Below are positions 40,601 to 48,409 of a stretch of 64,000 nt of DNA, one piece after another. A program made the position numbers and the translations under genes. The notes under the pieces were generated by a model that ran no database searches, was not told where the DNA came from, and saw only the letters and a list, made by a program, of their open reading frames with translations. Each line of letters opens with the position of its first letter. Within the stretch, counting starts at the first letter, position 1. Source of the stretch: Glandiceps talaboti (lineage: Eukaryota > Hemichordata > Enteropneusta > Spengelidae); assembly GCF_964340395.1 (NCBI RefSeq), contig NC_135549.1, forward strand, positions 13,532,342-13,596,341, read 5' to 3'.

Positions 40601-43093
40601 TATTTATTCTATGGGAATGGTTGCACGATCGTACAGTGACTCCAAAGTAATTACTCACCTTCAGACCTACCCATAGACATATTACTTGCATAGGTTTTTT
40701 GAACAAATGATATCTCATGAATATTATTTTTTCATTAATTATGCTAATTAAGAAACGTCATTTTTGACCATGTTCCACCACTTAGATTTTTCTAGACTTT
40801 TGATATGTTATTCAGCATAAAATTCTGAGCAAGATGCACTAAAAATTATTTCTGTTGCAATTATGTTTGGGTTTGGCCATTTTTTCCGCTAGATTGACTG
40901 GACTATCAGTCAATCTTGTATATTCAATGTGGATTGTGATCTCAGATGATGAACTGAGTCAATCTCGATCTCAAACTTTCTCATGATCTATGGAATCAAT
41001 ATCTCATCCTATGTTGGTGAATTCCGGAAGAATAAGCTGAAAGGCAACACTTTCTCCGAAGAAGGGGGCAATGGTTAGAAGGAAATCTTTCGATTCTGAC
41101 GTCATGTATTGTTAGTAACGTTAGGGAATTATTCCCTGTCTGTACGCTTGATTTGGAACGAACGAAGACAGGGTCCCAGCAATTGAGTTTAGATACCCTT
41201 AGGGAGGGTATACTTACAAGTTTAACAATAACTTACAGGTGAATGTCTTTAGTATTTACTCATACAAGCGTATCACATCTCGTATGTCTTGTTGGTGTGT
41301 TTGTGCAAGTCAACAAACAAGTGGCGTAGAATTCGGTCCTGTTGTAACCACAACACCATATCATCACATGTCCAACCAGATCGTTCGTCGAAATGATACA
41401 ACAGACCAACTTTACACGGTGTCAAATTTCGTTTTGCGGACTTTACTGTTTACTTTAATATTTACATGTAGGAGTAATGATAAATGAGATTTATTACCAG
41501 AATTGAACAAAAACGATTGGTACAGACAATAAAGTTGTCTGTGGTTGGTACTGGAGCGTTTTTTTGGCATTTTATTTACTGTACATGTGTTTGCATGTAC
41601 AAGCTTTACATGTAATACTATAGTCTAGAGTTGTTGTGGAGATCTTGTTCCTAACCTGGAATTCATACAATACTACTGTAGTGTTGGTATAGCACAACTC
41701 ACATGTTATTGATTCCGATATGTGTCTTAGCTCTTTTGATTTTGAACCATTTTTACGGCGATTGGAATAGTGACGTTTGTTTTCAACAGAGATTTCTTCG
41801 CCCCGATTCGACGCCCGGATAACATCTAGACTATTTGATTAATACTTGTCAGTGGAACCATTATTTTCACTCTGGAAAGACCTTAAAATGTAGGATGGAG
41901 CCCAGTTTTCTGTAGCATACAGCTACCTTGACGCTTTACGGCAAAATTGGTGAGAAGAAAGCATGCTATCGTGACTAGTACTGTCCCCACTCCCTCATAG
42001 TACAATCAATGTAAAAAAAACACGACTGAATATTCATCTCTACCCATACACTATACATATTCTACTTGGATTAACATTGGTTCCTACATGTAGTTGCTCT
42101 AAATTCCCTGTCGAAACTACGCCCAAATGATTAATTTTCAGACTTCAATCGTTCATCCTCTAACCCGTAGCCACGGAGAGATATCTTATGAGTTCCAAGG
42201 CTGCAATCGCAGCAATCGGAAGACCATTTGTAAATTCTTAATTACTAAAAACGTCAAGTAAGCACAGAAAGGTGTGGGTGAGCGTGTTTTTAGTCAGGAT
42301 GCCAACTGTAACCACAGACTGTGAGTTATGGTATAAATCATAACGATACTATACTGTATAGGAACTAGACTAGCGTGTCTTTTACTTGAAGTGGGTCACA
42401 AGTCACAAGTCAGAACGTCGACTATATATTACATTCCTCTTTCAACTTCTTGGAGGTAGCATTTTATTTACTGAATTCTTTTGTCCAACTTGAAAAATAC
42501 TCGTACCAGAGTGTGTTTGGTGAGTACGTAAAATGGGGAGTGTCGATCTCGAGAAAAAAAGTGGCCTTGCATATTTGATTTGCGGTTGGTACCTTATTCT
42601 TTTTTTTTATTACCGTTGATTTACCTTCGCTGCAGTCAATAACATCACATAAGTGCTATCACATGATAAAATATCGTTCACTGATAATTAGTACTAAGCG
42701 TGTCAGTAACGACGGCTGATATCAGAAGTCAATAGCATACAAATAACCCCGTAGTTCTTATATTAGTGACCCGAATGTGCAGTAGGGACGTTCCCTGATT
42801 TGATTAAATCTCGTTCTTTAAGTCCGCATACTGCTCTGTCGCAAAGAACTAAGCTTTCATAAAACCATTAAATTGTGTTTCGAATCTATTATTCATGAAA
42901 CCATCACCGGTGTAGCTAGCAGCTGATTTAGGTGGCGTATATCGCATAATAAAATAGTGTTCTTTATTGGATTTTGATGCGAGTACTTACCCTGGGCACC
43001 AGCTTGTCCGTTGAAACCAATGATAAGTACCCCTAGTATGACATCCAACAGTCCTATCCCAACTTTACGTCTATTCACCAGTTGTGTGACCAT
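120..43093 (-). CDS. Large transmembrane cadherin gene, about 23 EC repeats, 25 exons (gene span)
   Basis: This gene encodes a calcium-dependent adhesion protein of the cadherin superfamily at the plasma membrane. I chained 25 coding exons on the minus strand by GT-AG sites and phase; 23 of the 24 junctions agree. The order is a signal peptide, about 23 EC repeats with 22 recognisable inter-repeat linkers (DVNDN, DENDN and degenerate forms), a roughly 180-residue non-EC membrane-adjacent region, one membrane helix and a short basic and proline-rich tail. The total is about 2,740 residues. N-terminal linkers are degenerate (NEAPTF, ADESPVF) and C-terminal ones canonical. There are no EGF or laminin G domains, so this is not a FAT or CELSR protein. 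The many repeats, membrane-adjacent domain and short tail without an evident catenin site suggest a CDH23 or PCDH15-like or invertebrate-specific cadherin. Orthology is inference. The 3' end may extend past the window. Confidence 0.9.
809..861 (-). CDS. Cadherin exon 24: cytoplasmic mini-exon (probable)
   Basis: This 53-base exon lies between the acceptor TTTCATTCCAG and donor CAGTG|GTAAGT. In the frame that joins exon 25 it encodes YKAKAANPTSNIVMLPV. Its entry phase (1) does not match the exit phase of exon 23 (2), so one link is missing or an alternative donor is used. Confidence 0.6.
1340..1521. repeat. Compound tetranucleotide microsatellite (ATCA)n(GTCA)n(ACCA)n
   Basis: Three blocks follow each other with one base changed per block: about 7 units of ATCA, 25 of GTCA and 12 of ACCA. 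It lies in a cadherin intron. Confidence 0.95.
2160..2343 (-). CDS. Cadherin exon 23: transmembrane helix
   Basis: It encodes NSIEWYQTWWG, then a strongly hydrophobic helix (ILLLVLLSLVLLCLILLAIF), then a basic stop-transfer stretch (YRKCFRENKKQ). The acceptor is ACTATTATAG. The best donor is ACA|GTGAGT at 2159. A weaker in-phase donor (GTAAAT at 2187) lies inside the exon; see findings. Confidence 0.9.
2966..3117 (-). CDS. Cadherin exon 22: membrane-adjacent domain, second half
   Basis: This 152-base exon encodes HEITVFLYGVQDDIADDING and TYLFNKFTADSTG. Two donors overlap at 2965 and 2961 (GTACGTATT). Only the first keeps phase with the membrane exon, so 2966 was chosen. Confidence 0.83.
3723..4053 (-). 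CDS. Cadherin exon 21: EC23 end and membrane-adjacent domain
   Basis: This 331-base exon first completes EC23 (NIRVIVDRQ, LYVEARDDGTPQRTS). It then leaves the EC fold: RIDTFNPYDRLVEFYLSVSV and DDFMAALDDIVQQDYP look like alternating strand and helix. The placement recalls the ferredoxin-like membrane-adjacent domains of CDH23 and PCDH15. That comparison is inference. Confidence 0.88.
4713..5678 (-). CDS. Cadherin exon 20: EC20 end to EC23
   Basis: This 966-base exon encodes HFDIDSDTGILTV, linkers DVNDNAPDF, DENDNDPVF and DLNDNYPIF, and most of the last repeat (TATDADRDQTVTYFF). It has canonical calcium-binding motifs throughout. Confidence 0.97.
6075..6316 (-). CDS. Cadherin exon 19: EC19 end and EC20
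   Basis: This 242-base exon encodes LEINATDGGTPMLYD, the linker DINDNDPII and AIDEDVPIGTIVVDIEATDE. The donor TTAG|GTAAAG leaves phase 1. Confidence 0.93.
6626..8327 (-). CDS. Cadherin exon 18: EC14 end to EC19, the largest exon
   Basis: This 1,702-base exon encodes about five EC repeats, with linkers ENEFDPVF, DVNDNTPVF, SVNEFAPAF, DVNDNNPTF and DLNDNAPVI. It carries repeated LDRET motifs and DxD calcium-binding segments (ATDTDQG, ATDGDDG, VSDADSG). It may be a fusion of exons by intron loss, as other repeats here are split over two or three exons. Confidence 0.97.
8884..8993 (-). CDS. Cadherin exon 17: EC14 (short exon)
   Basis: The exon is 110 bases and not obvious as an open frame. The acceptor CCCAATTCAG and donor CTG|GTAAGT bound it. 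It encodes GTVTEEMAAGESIFTV and ANDDDSALNDNNVIEYTIT, in phase with exons 16 and 18. Confidence 0.85.
9546..9945. mobile_element. Foldback (MITE-like) element with long inverted arms
   Basis: The left end (GGGCACTCGGGCTCAGTTAG, then TTTTGTTTACG) recurs inverted at the right end (CGTAAACAAAACTAACCGAG). The inner sequence around 9700-9740 (ACTGACAAACATTAACAATA, AATCAGTATCAACAATAG) also recurs inverted at 9795-9855. Arms are near 180 bases with an unpaired centre near 9745-9795. Each arm has its own microsatellite: (ACAA)n(ACTA)n on the left, (TTTA)n and (TTTG)n on the right. No ORF is present. Confidence 0.75.
10129..10450 (-). CDS. Cadherin exon 16: EC13 and EC14 start
   Basis: This 322-base exon encodes SVGEDTVTGTTIETVLATD, an unusual CSC triplet (AACSCPEF), LLDFEVTTSYNLPIEATD, and the linker DVNDNSPVF. 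It ends at phase 2. Confidence 0.93.
10556..10630. repeat. (AC)n microsatellite
   Basis: Dinucleotide AC repeat with GCAC interruptions and a short (CATA)n tail, directly downstream of cadherin exon 15. Confidence 0.95.
10669..11433 (-). CDS. Cadherin exon 15: EC10 end to EC13 linker
   Basis: This 765-base exon encodes LQVADGGSPVRS, linkers PINDDGPSF, DVNDVIPYC and NQHPPVF, and two whole EC repeats (RAPLDRETTDSYDLEITAVD; QQVVDYDAGDRSFPLEI). The donor CCTA|GTAAGC precedes the (AC)n tract. Confidence 0.94.
11716..11862 (-). CDS. Cadherin exon 14: EC10
   Basis: This 147-base exon encodes PYTAVSTTDLTCTDPDTG and EFDVSSTTGEVSLK. The cysteine in DLTCTD pairs by position with the PSC of the preceding linker. 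Confidence 0.9.
12362..12595 (-). CDS. Cadherin exon 13: EC9 end and EC10 start
   Basis: This 234-base exon encodes KFNIDSVSGVVTLMKELDYE, the linker DVNDNDPSC and FYLDENEH. It ends at a GTAAGT donor, phase 1. Confidence 0.92.
13273..13542 (-). CDS. Cadherin exon 12: EC8 end and EC9
   Basis: The acceptor CAAACACAG and donor CAG|GTAAAC bound 270 bases. It encodes NSIDYESGTTSYSLTIDVSD, the degenerate linker PEDDGGPTF and DGNGLPHGIVSYTLSS, in phase with both neighbours. Confidence 0.88.
13818..13860. repeat. (TTCA)n microsatellite
   Basis: About ten perfect TTCA units in a cadherin intron. Confidence 0.95.
14032..14137 (-). CDS. Cadherin exon 11: EC8 (short exon)
   Basis: This 106-base exon encodes VAQLTCTDADGDTLTY and DFTVDATGLVEVAAG. 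The acceptor is AATCCACAG and the donor CAG|GTAAGG. Confidence 0.88.
14726..14976 (-). CDS. Cadherin exon 10: EC7 end and EC8 start
   Basis: This 251-base exon encodes NFQLDPTTGLLEV, KIKAADGGSPSRTATS, the linker NLNDNEPSC and GELSAVGTS. A cysteine follows the linker and is paired with LTC in exon 11. Confidence 0.92.
15400..15496 (-). CDS. Cadherin exon 9: EC7 (short exon)
   Basis: The exon is 97 bases, too short to stand out as an open frame. The acceptor CTCCACAG and donor GAAA|GTAAG bound it. It encodes VQENSAVGTSVATINAAD and GDITFTIE, the A-C strands of an EC repeat, in phase with both neighbours. Confidence 0.85.
15780..15845. repeat. (CCA)n trinucleotide repeat
   Basis: About 16 CCA/CAC units after C-rich sequence in a cadherin intron, about 90 bases past the exon 8 donor. 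Confidence 0.95.
15937..16478 (-). CDS. Cadherin exon 8: EC5 end, EC6, EC7 start
   Basis: This 542-base exon encodes TFDYETDPTRYDITVKAEDGG, the linker DYNDNAPVF, a full EC6 and the linker NDHDPVF. The donor is ACA|GTGAGT. The (CCA)n tract lies in the intron just downstream. Confidence 0.93.
16867..17044 (-). CDS. Cadherin exon 7: linker and EC5 start
   Basis: The acceptor TTTGTTTAG and donor CAG|GTAACA bound 178 bases. It encodes the linker SVNEATPTF and VADDTDEGPDGEITYSIDS, the calcium-binding DxD segment of an EC repeat. Confidence 0.9.
17654..17916 (-). CDS. Cadherin exon 6: EC4
   Basis: This 263-base exon completes AAG-TSIIATTVTDADSG and encodes AIDYEDATL and LIVTAVDGGG. It ends at phase 0 before GTAAGT. 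Confidence 0.9.
18622..18861 (-). CDS. Cadherin exon 5: EC3 end and EC4 start
   Basis: The acceptor CCCCTACAG and donor CAG|GTAATG bound 240 bases. It encodes DFFCDMTTGVITSAQ, YSLTLTITDSGG, the linker NNINDNDPIW and TVAENTAAG. Confidence 0.92.
19580..19794 (-). CDS. Cadherin exon 4: EC2 end and EC3 start
   Basis: This 215-base exon encodes SADDGHRASPPTAVLTV, the linker DVADESPVF, and YTGDIDENQSVGTAI of the next repeat. Phase 2 enters and phase 1 leaves, matching its neighbours. Confidence 0.87.
20286..20385. repeat. A-rich (AAC)n/(AAAC)n simple sequence
   Basis: Low-complexity A and AAC-rich tract between cadherin exons 3 and 4. It is pyrimidine-rich on the transcribed strand but lies at the donor side of exon 3. 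Confidence 0.85.
20393..20757 (-). CDS. Cadherin exon 3: EC1 end and EC2
   Basis: The acceptor TCCTAG and donor AAG|GTAGGG bound 365 bases. The exon encodes a degenerate linker (NEAPTF), then ISISEDVAVSSTIYTV and LDYDADPTKRSFTITI, which are EC-repeat signatures. An unpaired cysteine (VKCTTD) is present. It ends at phase 2. Confidence 0.85.
21241..21440 (-). CDS. Cadherin exon 2: EC1
   Basis: The acceptor TTCTGTGATAG and donor GAG|GTAAGT bound a 200-base exon. It encodes DCTISW, IGGYDIKEYSTGG and FSVNVITGE, a degenerate first cadherin repeat. The NVITGE end corresponds to the usual D-xx-TG-x-I segment. Confidence 0.75.
21930..22005. repeat. (TTTG)n microsatellite
   Basis: About 18 TTTG units with some TTTA at the start. 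Confidence 0.95.
22142..22820. repeat. Two-copy tandem repeat, unit about 337 bp
   Basis: Copy 1 (22142-22478) and copy 2 (22479-22820) share many blocks in the same order: CTCAATTCAAACGAAAT, ATTTACATAATTAATG, TTTTCGGTAATTAGGCTATA, TGTCCTGAAAATATTA, GATGTAGCTTTTAG or equivalent, and AGTTTCTCGTCAGGAAATGT. Divergence indicates an old duplication or two units of a satellite family. Confidence 0.85.
27978..28068. repeat. (GA)n microsatellite
   Basis: About 45 GA units followed by purine-rich sequence to about 28190. Confidence 0.95.
28170..28268 (+). repeat. Dispersed repeat, copy 1
   Basis: It shares GAGAAGGAGTTTCTAT, AGTGTCGAAATCGGGCCAAT and TGTCGT-TAGGT with a direct copy 700 bases downstream. 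Confidence 0.7.
28883..29000 (+). repeat. Dispersed repeat, copy 2
   Basis: This is the direct copy of the element at 28170, with small insertions and substitutions; both end near ACACATCA. The class is unknown. Confidence 0.7.
29661..29766. repeat. Compound (GTAT)n(GTCT)n(GT)n microsatellite
   Basis: Three perfect blocks in series: tetranucleotide GTAT, tetranucleotide GTCT, then dinucleotide GT. Confidence 0.95.
31403..31657. repeat. Compound (TG)n(TCTG)n(TCTA)n(TCTG)n microsatellite
   Basis: About 250 bases of stepwise related motifs; the TCTG motif flanks the TCTA block on both sides. Confidence 0.95.
31751..31905 (+). repeat. Two-copy tandem repeat, period about 111 bp
   Basis: TGCCTAGCAACGAGACCACG at 31751 recurs as TGCTTAGCAACGAAACCACG at 31862. 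Both are followed by CCCATA, GCAG and GGCCAA or AGCCAA, a shared ATTGCA and GGATGG. It is a short diverged tandem duplication. Confidence 0.65.
34120..34862. repeat. TCTAGATTCTA-rich minisatellite with 88-bp higher-order units
   Basis: The array is built of about 22-base monomers of the type GTAGTCTAGATTCTAGGATA with many variants. Its right part has a higher-order unit starting CTCAGTATAGGATAGTGCAC at 34622, 34710 and 34798, an exact 88-base period. Less regular copies start at 34385 and 34529. It is rich in TCTAGA and CTCGAG. Confidence 0.9.
36454..36698 (+). repeat. Left arm of a 4.45-kb inverted repeat pair
   Basis: About 245 bases, closely matching the reverse complement of 40655-40906. 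Blocks include CAAACATAATTGCAACAGAA, AATTTTTAGTGCATCTTG, AGAAAAATCTAAGTGGTGGA and GTCTATGGATAGGTCT. A related partial copy lies at 36880-36995. Confidence 0.85.
40655..40906 (-). repeat. Right arm of the 4.45-kb inverted repeat pair
   Basis: Inverted copy of 36454-36698. A related partial copy in the same orientation lies at 40165-40205 (GACCTATCGAAAGATATATT). No coding sequence was seen between the arms. Confidence 0.85.
42991..43093 (-). CDS. Cadherin exon 1: signal peptide
   Basis: The exon starts at an ATG with a fair context (A at -3, G at +4). It encodes about 34 residues: a basic stretch (VNRRK), a hydrophobic core (LLDVILGVLIIGF) and a small-residue cleavage region (GQAGAQ), so it is a signal peptide. 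It ends at a strong donor (GTAAGT at 42990-42985) after one base of a codon. That carried base matches the phase of the exon at 21440, giving AQ-DCTISW. The frame is open further upstream, but only to a GTG with no ATG. Joining it to the distant cadherin exons is inference from phase, strand and the otherwise missing signal peptide. Confidence 0.7.
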
Positions 43094-44048
43094 TATTTCT
43101 CGAGTCACATAACGCGTTCTCCAAAATTCTTTGAAACAAGAAAATCGTTAGAGGGGAACAATATATATGTCAAAAGGCAAGGCTTTTTTCTTTGACCGGA
43201 CCTACCACAGAAACAAAATCCACAGTCCAATAACCTCCTGACTGCTTGTAGGTAATCCTGCGTTGTGTGAATCTCGAAGTAATTGGTGTCTACCTTATCA
43301 GTGACGTCACTGGCAAGTCCATATGAGCACACACTGCTATTGGCCAACTGTTAAGTGTGAACTTTGCAAGCAAGCCAAAAAAAGCTCTTGTTGTTCGGGT
43401 ATCGGAATTGCATCACATTTCCGATGGTATTCGAAAATGACGCTGTCTCAGTGAATTATATTGACACAATGAATAGTAAAATCAGTGGGGTAGAACGTGT
43501 CAGGCCACTCCCACGTCAAGAGCTCACACAATGTTACTATATGGTATACCTATGTTCCTCTTTTTGAAATACTGACCCGCAAAAGGTGAAGCCACTATAA
43601 CACAAAAAACTAGCCCTCAGCTGGTTGGTTGGTTGGTTGGTTGGTGGGTGGGTGAGAGAGGAGAAATAATTGAAATCGTAGTCACAGTTGTTGACTTCAC
43701 TAACCTCTCTATGAAATAAATAACGCTGTAGTTGTGAAACACGCCTGTGCATGAATATGACGTATGTATATGTTATCGAATTCACAAAGCATTATTTGGT
43801 ATGCTATAGAAAATCAATACTGATCAAACTGATAAATGATCATACATAGGTAAGCGTACATGATATCAGTACCTGGTGTATTGACATAGGTCATCACAGT
43901 AGATCAAATTAATATATTTTGCACTATATGAATAATTATATATGGATTATTTTTTAATAAATCAAATTTTGAGAATGAATCAAAACAAATAGGGAAATAC
44001 AGAACCTTATGGATGGGGCAGATGTTATAAAACACAGGCACACACATT

Positions 44049-44051
<3 letters not shown>

Positions 44052-44125
<74 letters not shown>
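44052..44125. repeat. (TA)n microsatellite
   Basis: About 36 TA units, upstream of the cadherin start. Confidence 0.95.
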
Positions 44126-44131
<6 letters not shown>

Positions 44132-44630
44132 TTAACATTTTCATTTCCTTTACAAGCAAAGACGAAATACACCACATTACCAGACTTAGAAGAAAGAGAT
44201 AAGAAAAAATGGAGGGAAATGCAGAAAGACAAAAGGTGACTTGCACCCAATGATTGTGACCTTGTAAAATAAAATTTTCACTAGTTTCATATTCATTTTT
44301 TTTTGCACAAATTGATGAATATATATAAGTTTATGAAAGGACGACTCATAAGTGGAACATGTGTTTCTGTTGGCGTATAATTAAAAGAGTAAATTGTGTG
44401 AATAATATCACTACAAACATGTATATTATATTTATTTCTTACCCTAAATGCTATTTCGATTAATTTATTTGTCTGAGAGAGGGCCAGGTCATTTTATATA
44501 ACATACAAACGCGCATTGGTGATAAACAAACCAAAAGTAATGAGCGATCATAGTTCGCATTTTTATTACTCTATTCTCCAATTTGCATTTTCGACCTCCG
44601 ATCGAGATTTAAGCTGTCACAAATACCCAC

Positions 44631-44631
<1 letters not shown>

Positions 44632-44668
<37 letters not shown>

Positions 44669-44698
44669 AACAAACAAACAAACAAACAAACAAACACA
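44632..44698. repeat. (CA)n(AAAC)n microsatellite
   Basis: A CA dinucleotide block followed by a tetranucleotide AAAC block. Confidence 0.95.
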
Positions 44699-46201
44699 TA
44701 CACTTTGTGCGCGAGTGGGTGTGAGTGTGTGTGTGTGTTATTGCACCTTTGCGTCGTTCGGTTTTCAGCATTTCGTCAACTAGATCAGATGTGCACAGTA
44801 CATCCAAAACAACAAACCAAAACCGGTGTTCGTGAAACAAGGCAAAATAAAAAATGCTATGAATGGCTATTGTACACTGAATAGCAAGCTGTGCTTTAAT
44901 ACGACTTTAGAGGATCACTCTGTATGTGAGGATTACGAGATAGGCAGAAACCCAGCACTACATTGTTGTCAAGGTTACCTGGTACAATGATCCTACTCGA
45001 TTGAGGTCAACACAAATTAGACGTTTGAACTTGAGGTAATAGCTTACATTAATTGGGACAATTCGTTGTCATAGTAACCAATTGATAACAATAAGGTAGG
45101 ACGGATGTGCAATCTAAACTAATTTACTGGCATCAGGAGTCAAAATGTCAAGATAACTTCGTTAACAGTCACCCATGTGAAATGGTATCATGAATTAGAG
45201 GAGTAACATTTCCGATATTTTAGTTGAACATGGCGACTGCAGTAATCTTATACTTTTTTTTCTCTTATGAAATAATTTTGCTCATGATTCCCAGCCCTTT
45301 GTGGATATAAAAGATACATTTTTGTCATATTATTTTCAAATGTAAACGAAACTTAACAATAGAACACGCGATTAGCTCCACATGTGATATCAGTGACATT
45401 TCACGACTTTCTGCTGTATTTTGTTGCAGAGAGCAGCATGAGGTTCTTGAAAAAATAGGAGCAGTGTCATGTTCTTTAAAATATGTAAATCGTATGCCTG
45501 TAACGAACATGACGTAGAAATTCAAATAGTTGGTGGTTGGCAACCAATTCTGGTATATTCTATCTTAGACAGCCAAGATTCTATGTCATACACATGACAC
45601 GACTGGACCCAGTGAGAAAACGTTCTTTAAAAAAAACAATGGAAGGAGGAAATAATCATCTATTCACGGAAAATTCTTTGACTATAGAAAAATGAAATAT
45701 AGAAGGTAGTTAAGTGTCATACAATTGATTTCATACAACGTTGCATTACCCTCTCCTAAAGTATATAACAAGGACTGCTTCTGAGAGTAAATGTACCGTG
45801 TGGTATCCCCATCAATACATATTGAGTGGAGTAACGTGCCTACTATAAAAAAAATCACAGCTATGTTGATGGCATTGTTATTATACTAACGATGGTAAAG
45901 TGTCATGTACTTTCTCTCTCATTGGAATATAGTGCCTTGCTAATGACTATAATGATGCTTGTTAGCGGTGCATGGTGCGCGGTTTCTCTTACATTGCTTT
46001 AAACGTTTTGTGTCCAATTCACATCACGTTAAGCATCCACATATCATTACTTATTATCAGCACAAGTCTCACTCTTTGTACTATCATTAAGGTTATAACG
46101 TTTAACAAAGATGTGCCGGTCACACCTATAAACGTCGATGCTTACTCGTTCAACTCTGATATGCAAGTAATAATTTTATATCATCTGCGATTCGGCCCTG
46201 A

Positions 46202-46482
<281 letters not shown>

Positions 46483-46581
46483 CTTAGTCATCATTGTACT
46501 ATCACAAGAAATTATGGCTTCACTTATTACTCGTGATGTTAAAGTTGAAATTTACCAGATTTTGAACGTCTAACATTTCTG

Positions 46582-46649
46582 TTTATGTATGTATGTATGT
46601 ATGTATGTATGTATGTATGTATGTATGTATGTATGTATGTATGTATGTA

Positions 46650-46706
<57 letters not shown>

Positions 46707-46742
46707 ATGTATGTATGTATGTATGTATGTATGTATGTATTT
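46582..46742. repeat. Symmetric (TATG)n(TG)n(TATG)n microsatellite
   Basis: A TG dinucleotide core of about 15 units is flanked on both sides by TATG tetranucleotide blocks. Confidence 0.96.
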
Positions 46743-48409
46743 TCTGGTTGCTGTTCGATTTTCAGACTTGCAAAGGTTGACGATAGATGGCGCTGTTTAC
46801 AAATGATTTGATGGTGTACTTGACGCACATTGCACTGCAAGACGTATTCTACAGTATTAAAGGCGTAATTTCACAACAACAATATACTAATTATAACAGA
46901 AAACATAATGATGTAAAAAAATGGCATCCGTTTAGTATGTATAGGATGTGTAGTTGCGTTGCTGTAGTTCCTGTCTGCAACTGGAACACTTATATGAAAA
47001 TGCTTTCTTAGATACAATAACTTACTCGTACACTCTGAATAGTATTGAATCGCCTGTGCGTGAACGTCATTTTGTAGCTGTATACATGATATGGTACAGT
47101 AAATCATTTTTTGGGACATCAGCACCCAGTAATCAGCGCCCTCAACGGTGATCAAGCTTTTAACCTGTTTACTGCACTATTTCTATGACTTCCGTGTAAG
47201 ATCAAGAACTGATTAACATGTGCACTGCCTATTAAATTATTGGTATTTTAACAATTTTCAATGCCTAGATTGTGGTTGTCTGATCGAAAATGATACTACA
47301 GATTTACAAACTACTGGTGCCATTCTAACATGACACCACAGATTCCAAATCAAGCTTTCACTATACCCCCTACGGTTAATATTGACCACCACTACTTAAC
47401 AGATACAATGTCTCTTTGATACTAACCGACTAATTTTTAGTGAATATATGCTTTGATTGCTTGATAAAAAATATCCCAAGTTGCCGCTAGTCCAGGTTTA
47501 AATCATCATAAATTACATTATAAAGAGCCAATAATTTAAAAATGTCTTCAAATCATTACTGAGTCTATTTACAGTGACTATATCATGTTAAACACATTTT
47601 CTTTTCAAAAAGGAGAATAATGCAATTTTTTTGATGTACACATATCTTTATTTGAGATGACACATACCAATAAAGAGCACAGTTACAAACCGACCAGAGT
47701 CATGTGGAATGATTAAAGAAACCAAAAGGTCAGTACAGATGTAATAAATCTCATTATAAGACATGGAAAGGAGTTTGTTGGCGAATAAGCTGCGTACATA
47801 CATAGTATGGCATAAACCTAAGGCTTGTACAATGTTAGTTGTGATTTGAATCCCAGTTGCTTCTTAAGCATATAGCAGACAATATGCACGTTTTTCACTT
47901 ATACATACATACATACATACAAGTTTACATGTATGTGACGTGATGTGATGTCCAATACTTTGATAATCCGAACTGAGAATAGTATAATATCAAAGGTTCC
48001 CTTCTACGGACAGTAAAAGTTCATGTCAGCATATGATGCAATAATCAAATATATGTTGAAGAACATGGAAGTGAAAAAAAATGCCTTGTGAATTCATTGT
48101 CACTGTTATGCAAATAATGTGGTATTTGTAACAATCATGGTTTTGTTATTGCTCATCCCATCAACATATGGTCATAACTGCTGTTTTCTGAATTGCTGAA
48201 CCCTTTCATGACTAGAGACGAGTTTTAAATAATATGGGGACCCAATTTATATGAATATTTTCATAATTACAATAATATTACTTTATTAGGAAGTAACATT
48301 TCTTTAATTCCAGTGTAAAATGAAGTTGATATATGCCAAAAACTTACATAAAACAAGAATTTTGTCCAAACAATTTTGGCAGGAATGTTTTCAGTATTGA
48401 AGGGGTTAA

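Larger units (their letters stand above)
21441..42990 (-). other. Intron 1 of the cadherin gene (about 21.5 kb)
   Basis: This is non-coding as far as I can see on both strands. It is AT-rich single-copy sequence with simple repeats (21930, 27978, 29661, 31403) and dispersed or tandem repeat copies (22142, 28170 and 28883, 31751, 34120, 36454 and 40655). No open frame over about 110 codons resembles a protein, and the longer frames are microsatellite translations. The stretches 23.0-27.9, 29.8-31.3, 32.0-34.1, 34.9-36.4, 37.0-40.1 and 41.0-42.9 kb showed nothing recognisable. Regulatory elements are possible but cannot be identified by eye. Confidence 0.55.
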
